Shown here one piece after another: positions 1-9,287 of a stretch of DNA of 64,000 bases. The stretch comes from Catellatospora tritici. Lineage in GTDB: Bacteria; Actinomycetota; Actinomycetes; Mycobacteriales; Micromonosporaceae. The stretch is from contig NZ_JAHRCY010000001.1 in assembly GCF_019083965.1 (NCBI RefSeq), positions 1-64,000 of the forward strand, in the 5' to 3' direction. The position numbers and the translations under genes were made by a program. Positions within the stretch are counted from its first letter, which is position 1. Each line of letters opens with the position of its first letter. Under the pieces are notes generated by a model. That model did no database searches. It saw only the letters and a program-made list of their open reading frames with translations, and was not told where the DNA came from.

Positions 1-2
1 CC

Positions 3-599
<597 letters not shown>

Positions 600-658
600 C
601 CCGGAGCGCCTACTGCTCCGGCGGGGGCGTCACCGCGGCTGCCCCGGCCCCACCTAGC

Positions 659-723
659 ATTGACGCTGGCCTATCTAGTGGACGGATTTCCACAAATCGT
701 CCACTAGATAGGCCAGCGTCAAT
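659..723. terminator. Large perfect hairpin between convergent genes
   Basis: A perfect inverted repeat with 26-base arms (659-684 and 698-723) around a 13-base loop. It lies between the stop of the sigma factor and the stop of the convergent acyl-CoA synthetase gene, so it could end transcription in both directions. The stem is much longer than an ordinary intrinsic terminator and no U-run follows, so it may instead be a palindromic repeat that serves as one. Confidence 0.7.
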
Positions 724-757
724 TTAAGTACGGGGCGGGGTCGGCGGGGCGGGGGTG

Positions 758-3241
758 TCAGCGCAGGTGGCGGGGGCCGGTGTCAGGGCGGGGCTGGGGT
801 TCGGCGAGTTCGGCGCTCGCGTGCAGCACCGACAGGCCCGTGGCCCGTACCAGCACCGGGTTCAGCGTCAGCCGGCGCAGCCGGGGCGCCTCGTCGGCCA
901 GCTGCCCCACCCGCACCAGCAGCTGCGCCAGCGCGTCCAGGTCGGACCCGTGCAGCAGCGGGAACGCTCTCGGTGCCCGGACCAGGGCGGCCGCGTCGGC
1001 GTCGGTGAGCGGCGCCGCCCGCCAGGCCCGGTCGCCGACCAGCTCGGTCACCGGCCCGCCCAGCCCGAACCCGACCACCGGCCCGAACGCCGGATCGTCG
1101 ACGACCTCGACCACCACCGCCACCCCGGGCGCCACCATCGGCTGCACCAGCACCTCCACCCCCGCCCCGAACAGCTGCTCGAGGTCGGCGTAGGCACGGC
1201 GGGCCTCCTGCGGTCCGGCCACGTTGAGGCGTACGGCGCCGAGGTCGATCCGGTGCGGCCGGTCGGCCACCTTCAACGCCACCGGCACCCCGGCCGCCGT
1301 GACCGCGGCGGCCACCTCCTCGGCACCCCTGGCTCGCACGGACCCGACCACGTCCACGCCGTACGACGCGAGCAACCCCTCGACCGTCGACGCGTCCGGA
1401 TCGGCGCCGGGTGGGGCGGGCGGCAGCGTGCCCGGGGGCACCCGCAGCCAGGCGGCGCGCCGGATCACCTGGGCCAGCGCCCGCACCGCCTCCTCGATGG
1501 ACCGGAACGACGGCACCCCGGCAGGCCCCTGCCCGGCCAGGAAGCTCGCCACCACCGGCTTGTCCGACTCCGCCACCGCCTCGGCCAGCGCCGCCGCGTA
1601 CGGCGCCAGCAGCTCCGTCTCCACGCTCTGGTCGGCGGCCAACGGCCCGGTCGGCAGCGGCGGCGCCACGACCACGACCAGCGCGTCCACGTCGTCGCTG
1701 TGCACGACGCCGCGCACGGCCGCGGCGAACTCGGCCGGGCTCGCCCCAGGCCCGACGGCACCGGAGCGGCCGACCGGCAGCCCGGTCGCGCGGATCTCGG
1801 CGGCGGCCAGCGCGGCCAGCGGGAACGCGTTGGCGATGACGCCGATGCGCTCGCCGGTGGGCACCGGCTGGCTCGCCAGCACCATCGCCACGTCGAACAG
1901 CTCGCCGACGGTGCCGACCTCGATCACGCCGGAGTGGGCGCGCAGCGCCTGCATGGCGGCGTCATCGAGCGCGGAGCCGCCGATGCCGGTGTGCCCGGCG
2001 AGCATCACGATCGGCCGGTGCCGCCCGACGGCACGGGCGATGCGGGCGAACTTGCGCGGGTTGCCGAAGGTCTCCAGGTACATCGCGATCACGTCGGTGT
2101 GCGGGTCCTGGGCCCAGAACTGGAGCAGGTCGTTGCCGGAGACGTCGGCGCGGCGGCCCGCGCTGACGAACCCGGACACGCCCAGGCCCCGGCGGTCGGC
2201 CTCGGCGAGCAGCAGCAGGCCGAGGGTGCCGGAGTGACAGAACAGGCCGACCCGGCCCGGCGGCGCGGGCGGGGCGGGCCAGGGCAGGCGGGGCACGAGC
2301 GTGGCGTTGAGCCGTACCGTGGCGTCGGCGACGCCCAGGCTGCCGGGCCCGATCACCCGCATGCCCGCGGCCCGCGCCGACCGGACCAGCTCGCGCCGCG
2401 CGGCCGGGTCCAGCTCGGTGAGGGTCAGCAGCCCGTGCACGCCCGCGGCGGCCGCGTCGGCGACCACGTCCGCGATCGCCGACGGCGGCACCGCGACGAC
2501 GGCCAGGTCCACCGGCCCGTCCACCTGCGATACCGAGGTGAGCAGGCCTTTGGGGTGGATCTCGTGGATCGGCCCGGCGAACCCGGCGCCGCGCAGGTGG
2601 GCCAGCACCGCCGCGCCGACGCCGTGCCCGGCCGAGCTGGCGCCGTAGACCGCGACCGCGCCGGGGCGCAGCAGCCGCGCCACCGAGCGGGCCTCGGTGC
2701 GCTGCTCGCGGTCGGCCTGCACGGCCCGGGACCGCTCGGTCGGCGCGACCGGGAACGTCAGCGCCACCACGCCGTCGGCGAACTTGCGGCTGACCTCGTA
2801 TCCGGCGTCGGTGAACACCCGCAGCATGGCGCCGTTCTCCGGCAGCACCTCGGCCACGAACCGGCTGATGCCGACCTCGCCCGCGGCGGCGGCCAGGTAC
2901 TCCAGCAGCACCGAGCCGACGCCGCGGCCCTGGTAGGCGTCCTCGACCACGAACGCGACCTCGGCGACGGGCGCGTTCTCGCCGAGGCGTTCGTAGCGGC
3001 CGACCGCGACCAGCCGGTCGCCGACGGCGACCACGAACGCCTCCCGGTCGACGTGGTCGACGTTGACGAACCGGTGCAGGTCACGGGCGGGAATCCGGGG
3101 GTACGGCGAGAAGTAGCGCAGGTAGCGGGTGCGCTCGGAGAACCGGGCGTGCATCGCCACCACCGCGTCGGCGTCGCTCGGCTCCACCTGGCGCAGGTGG
3201 ACCGCCGTGCCGTCGGCGAGCAGGACGTCCGCGCTGCGCAC
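758..3241 (-). CDS. GNAT N-acetyltransferase fused to NDP-forming acyl-CoA synthetase (Pat-like)
   Basis: Protein of 827 residues, GTG start. Residues about 10-155 form a GNAT domain with the acetyl-CoA loop QGRGVG (104-109). A Rossmann-type CoA-binding domain follows (GASSAGHGVG at 200-209), then succinyl-CoA-ligase-like domains, then an ATP-grasp region near the C-terminus. This is the protein lysine acetyltransferase (Pat) architecture, but with GNAT at the N-terminus rather than the C-terminus as in E. coli Pat. Proteins of this class acetylate acyl-CoA synthetases or act as ADP-forming acyl-CoA synthetases (family knowledge). The gene lies 3 bp after the acuC deacetylase stop, so writer and eraser of lysine acetylation are probably co-transcribed (inference). 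Which half is catalytically active is not proven here. Confidence 0.88.
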   Translation of the reverse strand: MRSADVLLADGTAVHLRQVEPSDADAVVAMHARFSERTRYLRYFSPYPRIPARDLHRFVNVDHVDREAFVVAVGDRLVAVGRYERLGENAPVAEVAFVVEDAYQGRGVGSVLLEYLAAAAGEVGISRFVAEVLPENGAMLRVFTDAGYEVSRKFADGVVALTFPVAPTERSRAVQADREQRTEARSVARLLRPGAVAVYGASSAGHGVGAAVLAHLRGAGFAGPIHEIHPKGLLTSVSQVDGPVDLAVVAVPPSAIADVVADAAAAGVHGLLTLTELDPAARRELVRSARAAGMRVIGPGSLGVADATVRLNATLVPRLPWPAPPAPPGRVGLFCHSGTLGLLLLAEADRRGLGVSGFVSAGRRADVSGNDLLQFWAQDPHTDVIAMYLETFGNPRKFARIARAVGRHRPIVMLAGHTGIGGSALDDAAMQALRAHSGVIEVGTVGELFDVAMVLASQPVPTGERIGVIANAFPLAALAAAEIRATGLPVGRSGAVGPGASPAEFAAAVRGVVHSDDVDALVVVVAPPLPTGPLAADQSVETELLAPYAAALAEAVAESDKPVVASFLAGQGPAGVPSFRSIEEAVRALAQVIRRAAWLRVPPGTLPPAPPGADPDASTVEGLLASYGVDVVGSVRARGAEEVAAAVTAAGVPVALKVADRPHRIDLGAVRLNVAGPQEARRAYADLEQLFGAGVEVLVQPMVAPGVAVVVEVVDDPAFGPVVGFGLGGPVTELVGDRAWRAAPLTDADAAALVRAPRAFPLLHGSDLDALAQLLVRVGQLADEAPRLRRLTLNPVLVRATGLSVLHASAELAEPQPRPDTGPRHLR

Positions 3242-3244
3242 CGC

Positions 3245-4420
3245 TCAGTCCCTCGGGTCGTGCGGGTCGAGCCCGTGCAGCGGGTAGACCGCCCGCCGCG
3301 TCGCCATGATGGCCCGGTCCAGCGGGTCGGCCTCGGCCTCGGGCTGCCACGGCGTGTACTTCGGCGTGCCGCCGTCGCTCAGCGTCGCGGGCACGACCCG
3401 GCCGGGGCGCAGCCGCTCGGCGAGGTCGCGCCACGCCTGCGGGGTGGGCGTGGCCGGGTCCAGCGGCTCGCCGGTGATCATCGCCAGCAGGTGGGTCCAG
3501 GTCCGGGGCACCACCTCGACCAGGGCGTACCCGCCGCCGCCGGTGGCGACCAGGCGCCCGTCGCACAGCTCGTCGGCCAGCTCCCGTACGGCCAGCTGCG
3601 CCGCCCGCTGCCCGTCCACGCTGAGCCGCAGGTTGGCCAACGGGTCGAGCCGGTGGCTGTCCGCCCCGGCCTGCAGCACGATCAGCTGCGGCCGGAACGT
3701 GCGCAGCACCGACGGCACCACCGCGTGGAACGCGCGCAGCCAGCCGGCGTCGCCGGTGCCCGCGGGCAGGGCCAGGTTCACCGCGCTGCCCTCGGCGCGG
3801 GGGCCGCCGGTCTCGTCGGGGAAACCGGTGCCCGGGAACAGGGTCAGCGGGGACTCGTGCAGGCTGACCGTGAGCACGCGCGGGTCGTCGTAGAAGATCT
3901 CCTGCACCCCGTCGCCGTGGTGCACGTCGATGTCGACGTAGGCGATCCGCTGCGCGCCCTGGTCGAGCAGGTCGGCGATGGCGACGGCCGGGTCGTCGTA
4001 CACGCAGAATCCGGCGGCGCGGGCGGGCATGGCGTGGTGCAGGCCGCCCGAGACGTTCACCGCGCGCTGGACCTCGCCGCGCCACACCGCCCGCGCGGCG
4101 GCCAGCGTCGCGCCGCAGACCAGCGCGGACGCCTCGTGCATGCCGTCGAAGACCGGGTTGTCGGGGGTGTTGAGGCCGTATCCCCGGAAGAACGGGTCGT
4201 CGGGGGCGGCCCTGACCGCCTCCAGGTAGTCGCGCCGGTGCACGCGCAGCAGCTCGTCCTCGGTGGCGGGCTCGGGCGTGACCTTGCGCACGCCCGGCCG
4301 GTCGAGCACGCCCAGTTCGCGGGCCAGCGCCATGGTGAGCTCGACCCGCACCGGATCCAGCGGATGGTCGCCCAGGTTGTAGGCCAGGAGCTTGTCGCTC
4401 CACACCACCAGCGAGTTCAT
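3245..4420 (-). CDS. acuC: AcuC-type protein lysine deacetylase (class I HDAC fold)
   Basis: Protein of 391 residues, the usual length for AcuC. It shows the HDAC motif set: the His-His pair in GGLHHAM (H128, H129), zinc ligands in DIDVHHGDG (D165, H167) and GADSH (D254), and a GGGGY segment. The chosen ATG overlaps the upstream sulfurtransferase stop as ATGA, which argues against the much longer open frame upstream. AcuC removes acetyl groups from lysines of acetyl-CoA synthetase and so reactivates it (known in Bacillus). The GNAT/acyl-CoA synthetase gene follows after 3 bp, giving an acetylation/deacetylation pair in one operon. Cytoplasmic. Confidence 0.93.
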   Translation of the reverse strand: MNSLVVWSDKLLAYNLGDHPLDPVRVELTMALARELGVLDRPGVRKVTPEPATEDELLRVHRRDYLEAVRAAPDDPFFRGYGLNTPDNPVFDGMHEASALVCGATLAAARAVWRGEVQRAVNVSGGLHHAMPARAAGFCVYDDPAVAIADLLDQGAQRIAYVDIDVHHGDGVQEIFYDDPRVLTVSLHESPLTLFPGTGFPDETGGPRAEGSAVNLALPAGTGDAGWLRAFHAVVPSVLRTFRPQLIVLQAGADSHRLDPLANLRLSVDGQRAAQLAVRELADELCDGRLVATGGGGYALVEVVPRTWTHLLAMITGEPLDPATPTPQAWRDLAERLRPGRVVPATLSDGGTPKYTPWQPEAEADPLDRAIMATRRAVYPLHGLDPHDPRD

Positions 4421-5235
4421 TCGCCCGTCCCGATCGGGCGGGCCGGGTCGGTGATCCAGTGGCTCCACGAGCCGACGTACAGCGCGGCGTCGGTGCGCCC
4501 GGCCGCGTGCAGCGCCAGCACGGTGTGCGCGGCGGTCACGCCCGAGCCGCAGTACGCCCCGACCGGCTCGCCGTCGAACTCGGCGAAGATCTCGGCCAGG
4601 TTCTCGCGCAGCGTGCCGTCGGCGTTGACCAGCTCGCCGTAGGGCAGGTTCCGTGCCCCCGGGATGTGCCCGGCGACCGGGTCGACCGGCTCGGTCTCGC
4701 CCCGGAACCGGGCCGCGGCGCGCGCGTCGAGCAGCACGCCGTGCCGGGTCAGGTCGGCGGCGGAGTCGGCGTCGAGCACCGGCAGGCCGCCCGGTCGCAC
4801 CACCACGTCGCCCCGGGTGACCGAGGGCTGGTCGGCCGCGACCGCGCCACCGGCGGCCGTCCAGGCCGGGAAGCCGCCGTCGAGCACCCGTACGTCGGCC
4901 ACCCCGGCCCAGCGCAGCGTCCACCAGGCGCGTGCCGCGGCCAGGCCGTCGCCGCCGTCGTAGACCACGACGGGGTGGTTCTCGCGCAGGCCCGCGGCGC
5001 GCAGTGCGCCCTCCAGGGCCTGCGGGTGGGGCAGCGGGTGGCGCCCGCCGGAGCCGGGCGGGCCGCACAGGTCCCGGTCGAGGTCGACGAAGACCGCGCC
5101 CGGCACGTGGCCGGTGTCGTAGTCGTCACGCCCCGGCGGCCCGGACAGCCGCCAGCGCACGTCCAGCAGGGTGGGCGGCGCGGGCTCGCGCAGCAGCGCC
5201 GTCAGGTCCGTCGCACTGATCAGAGGTGTACGCAC
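4417..5235 (-). CDS. Sulfurtransferase, mercaptopyruvate/thiosulfate type (two rhodanese domains)
   Basis: Protein of 272 residues with two rhodanese domains. The N-terminal domain (about 1-130) lacks the catalytic Cys and the C-terminal domain carries the active loop CGSGVTA with C229. That loop is the 3-mercaptopyruvate sulfurtransferase type rather than the CRxG-type loop of thiosulfate sulfurtransferases, so mercaptopyruvate is the more likely donor (inference from the motif). The start is GTG. The gene is first in a three-gene minus-strand operon, with a 4-bp ATGA overlap onto acuC. Its link to protein acetylation is not obvious. The divergent 206-bp gap to ideR must hold both promoters; I could not fix their elements. 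Confidence 0.87.
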   Translation of the reverse strand: MRTPLISATDLTALLREPAPPTLLDVRWRLSGPPGRDDYDTGHVPGAVFVDLDRDLCGPPGSGGRHPLPHPQALEGALRAAGLRENHPVVVYDGGDGLAAARAWWTLRWAGVADVRVLDGGFPAWTAAGGAVAADQPSVTRGDVVVRPGGLPVLDADSAADLTRHGVLLDARAAARFRGETEPVDPVAGHIPGARNLPYGELVNADGTLRENLAEIFAEFDGEPVGAYCGSGVTAAHTVLALHAAGRTDAALYVGSWSHWITDPARPIGTGE

Positions 5236-5441
5236 ACAAGCAAGTCAACACCATCGCACCGGGCCCACGCGTGTCGGCGCGAACCGTCGGTCCCACCTGC
5301 CACACTGCGGCGGGCGCACTGCGCTCTTCCCGAGATGACGAACCCGGCCGGACGCCGCATGATCAACCGGTTGCACCTGGAAGGTGTCACTGCGGTGACG
5401 CGCAATAGAATCGCTTCCAGCGACTTGGAGAGGACCATTTC

Positions 5442-6128
5442 ATGTCCGACCTCATTGACACCACCGAGATGTACCTGCGCACGATCCTCGAGCTCGAGGA
5501 GGAGGGCGTGCCGCCCCTGCGCGCCCGCATCGCCGAACGGCTGCACCAGAGCGGCCCGACCGTGAGCCAGACCGTGGCCCGGATGGAGCGCGACGGGCTG
5601 CTCACCGTCGTGGAGACCGACCGCCACCTGCAGCTGTCCGAGGCCGGCCGGGCGCATGCCGTCGCTGTCATGCGCAAGCACCGCCTCGCCGAGCTGCTGC
5701 TGGTCAACGTCATCGGCATGCCGTACGAGGAGGCCCACGAGGAGGCCTGCCGCTGGGAGCACGTGATGAGCGACGCGGTCGAGAAGCGGGTCTACGACCT
5801 GCTGAACCGGCCGACCCGCTCGCCCTACGGCAACCCGATCCCGGGCCTGGACGCGCTGGACACCAGCCCGCGCGAGTCCGTCGGCAACGACCCCGAGCGC
5901 AATCTGGCCTTCCCCGGCCTGACCGGCCAGGTCGTGGTGCGGCGGATCTGCGAGAGCGTGCAGACCGACTCCGAGGTGCTGCGCCAGCTGCACTCCGCCG
6001 GGGTCGACCCGGGTGCCACGGTCACCGTGGCGCAGGAGCGCGACGGCGTCGCCATCGACCACGGCGGCGAGCCGGTGCGCCTGCCCCGCGAGGTCGCCTC
6101 GCGGGTGTTCGTCTCGACGTCCCGCTAG
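5442..6128 (+). CDS. ideR: Iron-dependent transcriptional repressor IdeR/DtxR
   Basis: Protein of 228 residues: an N-terminal winged helix (about 1-72), a dimerisation and metal-binding domain (73-140), and a C-terminal SH3-like domain. The metal ligands of DtxR are present with a one-residue shift: M10, C103, E106, H107 for the primary site and H80, E84, H99 for the ancillary site. A good Shine-Dalgarno GGAGAGG lies 9 bases before the ATG. With Fe(II) bound it represses siderophore and iron-uptake genes and activates storage genes (known for IdeR). Its position just after a SigB-type factor matches mycobacterial sigB-ideR, here separated by the acuC operon. No IdeR box was found in the window. 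Confidence 0.96.
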   Translation: MSDLIDTTEMYLRTILELEEEGVPPLRARIAERLHQSGPTVSQTVARMERDGLLTVVETDRHLQLSEAGRAHAVAVMRKHRLAELLLVNVIGMPYEEAHEEACRWEHVMSDAVEKRVYDLLNRPTRSPYGNPIPGLDALDTSPRESVGNDPERNLAFPGLTGQVVVRRICESVQTDSEVLRQLHSAGVDPGATVTVAQERDGVAIDHGGEPVRLPREVASRVFVSTSR

Positions 6129-6143
6129 GTCGGGCCCGGCTCG

Positions 6144-6677
6144 CTAGATACCGGCCCGGTCGATCTCGCGCGCGAGATCGACCAGTTTCGGGGCGAGCCC
6201 GGCCGAGTCGCCACCCTTGGGCAGGGTCACCTTGAGCAGCATCAGGCGGGCGTTGCCCGCCAACCACCCGATCTCCACGTACGGCCCGCGGCCCGAGGCT
6301 GCGGGCCGCACCGCTTGGTAGGCGGCCCGGCCCAGCTCGGTGACCGTGCTGGCCCCGTCCGGCGGAATGGTGTCCTTGAACACGGCCACGTCGGCGGTGG
6401 TGGGCGTGACCGACAGGCTCAGCTCGGGCAGCGGGGTGTCGGCCTGGCGGGCCACACACGTGTTGGTCTTGCCCTGCTTGGCCGACCCGGCGACGGTGAG
6501 GTCCAGCCCGAGGCTGCGCGTGATGCGGTCGTGGTCGAGCAGGCGGCAGGCACCCCCGGCGGCGACCGTGGCGCGCACCGGCACCGACGGGGTCGCGTCG
6601 GGCTCGGCTTCGGCCGGGCCGGAGCAGCCCGCGAGCAGGGTCGCGCCGATCGCCAGGGTCAGCACCGTCGTTCGCAC
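6144..6677 (-). CDS. Putative lipoprotein (DUF3558-like)
   Basis: Protein of 177 residues, GTG start. It has a short basic N-terminus, a hydrophobic stretch and the lipobox LLAGC with C18, so it should be exported and lipid-anchored on the outer face of the membrane. A Pro/Ala/Glu-rich spacer follows, then a globular domain with two further cysteines (ACRLL near 46 and NTCVA near 71) that could form a disulfide. The pattern resembles the DUF3558 lipoproteins of actinomycetes, but that is a weak match by eye. It converges with ideR with only 15 bp between stops. No function can be assigned. Confidence 0.75.
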   Translation of the reverse strand: MRTTVLTLAIGATLLAGCSGPAEAEPDATPSVPVRATVAAGGACRLLDHDRITRSLGLDLTVAGSAKQGKTNTCVARQADTPLPELSLSVTPTTADVAVFKDTIPPDGASTVTELGRAAYQAVRPAASGRGPYVEIGWLAGNARLMLLKVTLPKGGDSAGLAPKLVDLAREIDRAGI

Positions 6678-6750
6678 CCGAACAACCTAGCGGCCGGGCC
6701 GGTCCGCCGAAAGTCGCCCGAGCCGGGTCGGACCTGCCTAGCCTGGTCCC

Positions 6751-7128
6751 ATGACCGGCAAAGTGGTGCATTTCGAGGTGCCCGTCGACGACGTGGAGCG
6801 GGCCCGGACCTTCTACACGGACGCCTTCGGCTGGCAGCTGGACGACATGCCGGGGTTCGACTACATCTGGGTGCGCACCACCCGCACCGACGACCGGGGT
6901 ATGCCCGCCGAACCCGGGTCCATCAACGGCGGCATGACCCGGCGCGAGGCGCCGGTGACCCAGCCGATGATCACGGTCGAGGTCGAGGACATCGACACCG
7001 CCCTGGCCAAGGTCGTCGCGCTGGGCGGCGCGGTGCTGCAGGAGCGGCAGCCGGTCGGCGAGATGGGGTTCACGGCGTACGTCGTCGACACCGAGGGCAA
7101 CCCCCTCGGACTGTGGCAGAACGCCTGA
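6751..7128 (+). CDS. VOC-superfamily (glyoxalase/bleomycin-resistance fold) protein
   Basis: Protein of 125 residues forming one complete VOC unit of two beta-alpha-beta-beta-beta repeats. Typical segments are KVVHFEVPVDDVERARTFY at the start, the glycine-rich middle, and DTEGNPLGLWQ at the end. The family covers glyoxalases, dioxygenases and drug-binding proteins, and many short stand-alone members have no known substrate. Potential metal ligands are H7 and the Glu in DTEGN, but this cannot be settled from sequence. The gene stands alone, with promoter space of about 70 bp shared with the divergent lipoprotein gene and a hairpin behind it. Confidence 0.85.
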   Translation: MTGKVVHFEVPVDDVERARTFYTDAFGWQLDDMPGFDYIWVRTTRTDDRGMPAEPGSINGGMTRREAPVTQPMITVEVEDIDTALAKVVALGGAVLQERQPVGEMGFTAYVVDTEGNPLGLWQNA

Positions 7129-7171
7129 CCGTGTCGGGCGGCCCGGCTGGACCCGGCGATGCCCGGACACG

Positions 7172-7208
7172 GCCATGCCCGGCCGGACACGGTCCGACCG
7201 GGCATGGC
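7172..7208. terminator. Hairpin between convergent VOC and membrane-protein genes
   Basis: Arms GCCATGCCCGG (7172-7182) and CCGGGCATGGC (7198-7208) pair perfectly, and an inner CGGAC/GTCCG pair extends the stem. It lies 44 bp after the VOC stop and just before the end of the minus-strand gene, so it can serve both. Confidence 0.65.
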
Positions 7209-7214
7209 GGCGGT

Positions 7215-7919
7215 TCAGCTCTGCTGCTCGACCTGGCCGCGCAGCGTCACGAACTCGGTCTTGATGTCGTCGACGGACTTGAAGTACCAGACGAACATGC
7301 CGAGGCTGCCGTTGTCGGCCCAGGCGCAGACCGCGAGGTCGACACCGGCGGTCGTGGCCGAGCCACACTTGGCCGAGCCGCCCAGCGGGCCCGGGTCGAC
7401 CGAGGCGAGGTCGGTGGCGGTCAGGCCGGAGGTGCCCATGCCCTTGAAGGCTTCGTCGAGCTCCTTCTCCGGGTTGCCCATCTTCGCCGCCGCGGCGAAC
7501 AGCATGACCATGTCCTGCTTGGCGGGGTCGCCGTAGAAGCCCGCCACCACGTTCGAGGCGCCGGGGACCGCGGACGACAGGCCCGACTTCATGGTCTCCG
7601 ACAGCGACTTGAGCTCAGCCTGCTCGACCGGGGCGCGGCCACCGAGCTTGTCCGGCGCGACGACGGTGGTCTTCTTGGTCGGCAGCTGGGCCTGGGCCGA
7701 GGCGACCGCGTCGTTGACGTCCTGGACCGCGTCCTCGACCTTGTCCTTGGCCAGGAAGAACACGCCGACGACGCCGCCGATGCACAGCAGCAGCACGACG
7801 ACGACGATGCCGATGATCAGGCCCGCCTTGGACTTCTTCGGCGGCGCGATCGGCTGGGTCGGGTACTGCGGCTGGGTCGGGTACGGCGGGGGGTACTCCG
7901 GGGTGGGAGGCTGGGACAC
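7215..7919 (-). CDS. Single-pass membrane protein with proline-rich cytoplasmic head
   Basis: Protein of 234 residues. The first 28 are Pro/Tyr/Gln-rich (PPTPEYPPPYPTQPQ), followed by KKSK and one strong membrane helix at about 32-55. The remaining 180 residues face outward and form a globular domain with Cys residues in KCGSATT and VCAWAD. Actinomycetes carry many such proline-head membrane proteins of unknown role. The start ATG (MSQPP) has GGAG-like bases upstream. It is divergent from the aldo/keto reductase gene. Function unknown; no family could be named with confidence. Confidence 0.75.
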   Translation of the reverse strand: MSQPPTPEYPPPYPTQPQYPTQPIAPPKKSKAGLIIGIVVVVLLLCIGGVVGVFFLAKDKVEDAVQDVNDAVASAQAQLPTKKTTVVAPDKLGGRAPVEQAELKSLSETMKSGLSSAVPGASNVVAGFYGDPAKQDMVMLFAAAAKMGNPEKELDEAFKGMGTSGLTATDLASVDPGPLGGSAKCGSATTAGVDLAVCAWADNGSLGMFVWYFKSVDDIKTEFVTLRGQVEQQS

Positions 7920-8062
7920 GCGAACGCTCCTGAGTCATGTGTCTATGGGGTTGAGCCGCATCGTAACCAGGGCAGGCGACAGTGTCGCAGCGGGTTTCGC
8001 GTTCAGTGACGACTTCGGTGGGCAAGGCCGAGATCACGAACACCGACAGTGAGGAGACGACC

Positions 8063-9064
8063 ATGAGCACCACCCGGCGCATCGGGGCGAGCGGACCCGA
8101 GGTCGGCGCGATCGGCCTGGGCTGCATGGGCATGAGTTTCGCGTACGGTCGGCGCGACGACGAGCAGTCGGCCGCCACCCTGCGGCGCGCCCTCGACCTG
8201 GGGGTGACCCATCTGGACACCGCCGACATGTATGGCTTCGGCCACAATGAGGAGCTGATCGGCCGAACGCTCGGCAGCCGTCGCGACGAGTACGTGCTGG
8301 CCACCAAGTTCGCCAATCGTGCCGAACTGGATGCCCAGGGTCAGCCGGTACGCCGCTTCGTGGACTCCTCGGCCACCTGGGCCCGCCAGGCGCTGGAGGA
8401 TTCACTCCGACGGCTGAACACCGACGTGATCGACCTCTACTACATGCACCGTCGCAATCCCGACACTCCAATCGAGGAGACGGTCGGCGCGATGGCCGAG
8501 TTCGTGGCCCAGGGCAAGGTGCGGCACCTCGGCCTGTCCGAGGTGAGTCCGCAGACGCTGCGCACCGCCCACGCGGTGCACCCCATCGCCGCCGTGCAGA
8601 TGGAGTACTCCCTGTTCACCCGGTTCGTCGAGGACGAGATGCTGGCCACGTGCCGGGAACTGGGCGTGAGCCTGGTCGCGTACTCGCCGGTGGGGCGGGG
8701 CTGGCTCACCGGCAAGGTGACCTCACGCGAGGACCTGGCCGACGACGACTTCCGGCGCAGCGTGCCCCGCTTCGCCGAGGAGAACTTCGCACACAACCTG
8801 GCCCTGGTGCAGGCGGTGCGCGAGGTCGCCGACGAGGTCGGGGCCACTCCGGCGCAGGCGGCCCTGGCCTGGCTGCTGGCCCAGGGCGACGACATCCTGC
8901 CCATTCCCGGCACCAAGCACGTGTCGTACCTGGAGGAGAACGTCGCCGCCGAGAACGTGACCCTCTCCGCCGACCAACTCACCCGCCTCTCAGCCGCCGT
9001 CCCCGCCGACGCCGTAGCCGGCGACCGCTACAACCCCCAAGGCATGCAAACCGTAGGCCACTGA
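8063..9064 (+). CDS. Aldo/keto reductase
   Basis: Protein of 333 residues with a (beta/alpha)8 barrel. The catalytic residues are D52, Y57 and K82 (HLDTADMYG and LATKF), plus the His of YYMHRRN, so the tetrad is complete. NADPH would bind at the C-terminal end of the barrel ([13 protein letters not shown]). The start at 8063 is chosen because GAGGAG lies just upstream and family members begin at this point; an in-frame upstream start at 7982 would add 27 unlikely residues. Close relatives reduce aldehydes or sugars, but the substrate cannot be told. A perfect hairpin follows 14 bp after the stop. Confidence 0.92.
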   Translation: MSTTRRIGASGPEVGAIGLGCMGMSFAYGRRDDEQSAATLRRALDLGVTHLDTADMYGFGHNEELIGRTLGSRRDEYVLATKFANRAELDAQGQPVRRFVDSSATWARQALEDSLRRLNTDVIDLYYMHRRNPDTPIEETVGAMAEFVAQGKVRHLGLSEVSPQTLRTAHAVHPIAAVQMEYSLFTRFVEDEMLATCRELGVSLVAYSPVGRGWLTGKVTSREDLADDDFRRSVPRFAEENFAHNLALVQAVREVADEVGATPAQAALAWLLAQGDDILPIPGTKHVSYLEENVAAENVTLSADQLTRLSAAVPADAVAGDRYNPQGMQTVGH

Positions 9065-9078
9065 CCTCCTTCCTTCTG

Positions 9079-9137
9079 TCGATCATGAACTTATGGGCGG
9101 GTTCGACGGCGTGTCACGCCCATAAGTTCATGATCGA
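9079..9137. repeat. Palindromic repeat, GATCATGAACTTATGG family, copy 1
   Basis: Perfect 21-base arms (9079-9099 and 9117-9137) surround a 17-base loop containing TTCGACGGCGTGTCA. The same arm core and nearly the same loop recur at 25252-25386, so this is a repeat family rather than a one-off. Here it sits 14 bp after the aldo/keto reductase stop and probably acts as its terminator. Confidence 0.8.
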
Positions 9138-9159
9138 CGAGATTGGTTGGCAGGCATTG

Positions 9160-9173
9160 TGGGAACGCTCCCA
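9160..9173. promoter_or_regulatory. CebR-like operator
   Basis: TGGGAACGCTCCCA differs at one base from TGGGAGCGCTCCCA, the palindromic operator of CebR/CelR LacI-family repressors that respond to cello-oligosaccharides in Streptomyces and Thermobifida. It lies 115 bp before the CBM2 metalloprotease start, with a TATAGG -10-like element just after it (9178-9183). Repression relieved by cellobiose is inferred. Confidence 0.7.
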
Positions 9174-9287
9174 GCCGTATAGGATTCGTCGCGCTCAATG
9201 CGTGTCGCCGAGACTCCGGGTATCTCGCCCACGCGGATAACCCGTCAGCGCGCCCCCCGCGCGCCCGAATCCGCTCCGGGAGTCACC

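Noticed and set aside
755..4642. A 1295-residue plus-strand open frame
   Set aside because: It is the antisense shadow of the acyl-CoA synthetase and acuC genes; its product is Arg/Gly/Pro/Gln-rich with no domain and no ribosome site.
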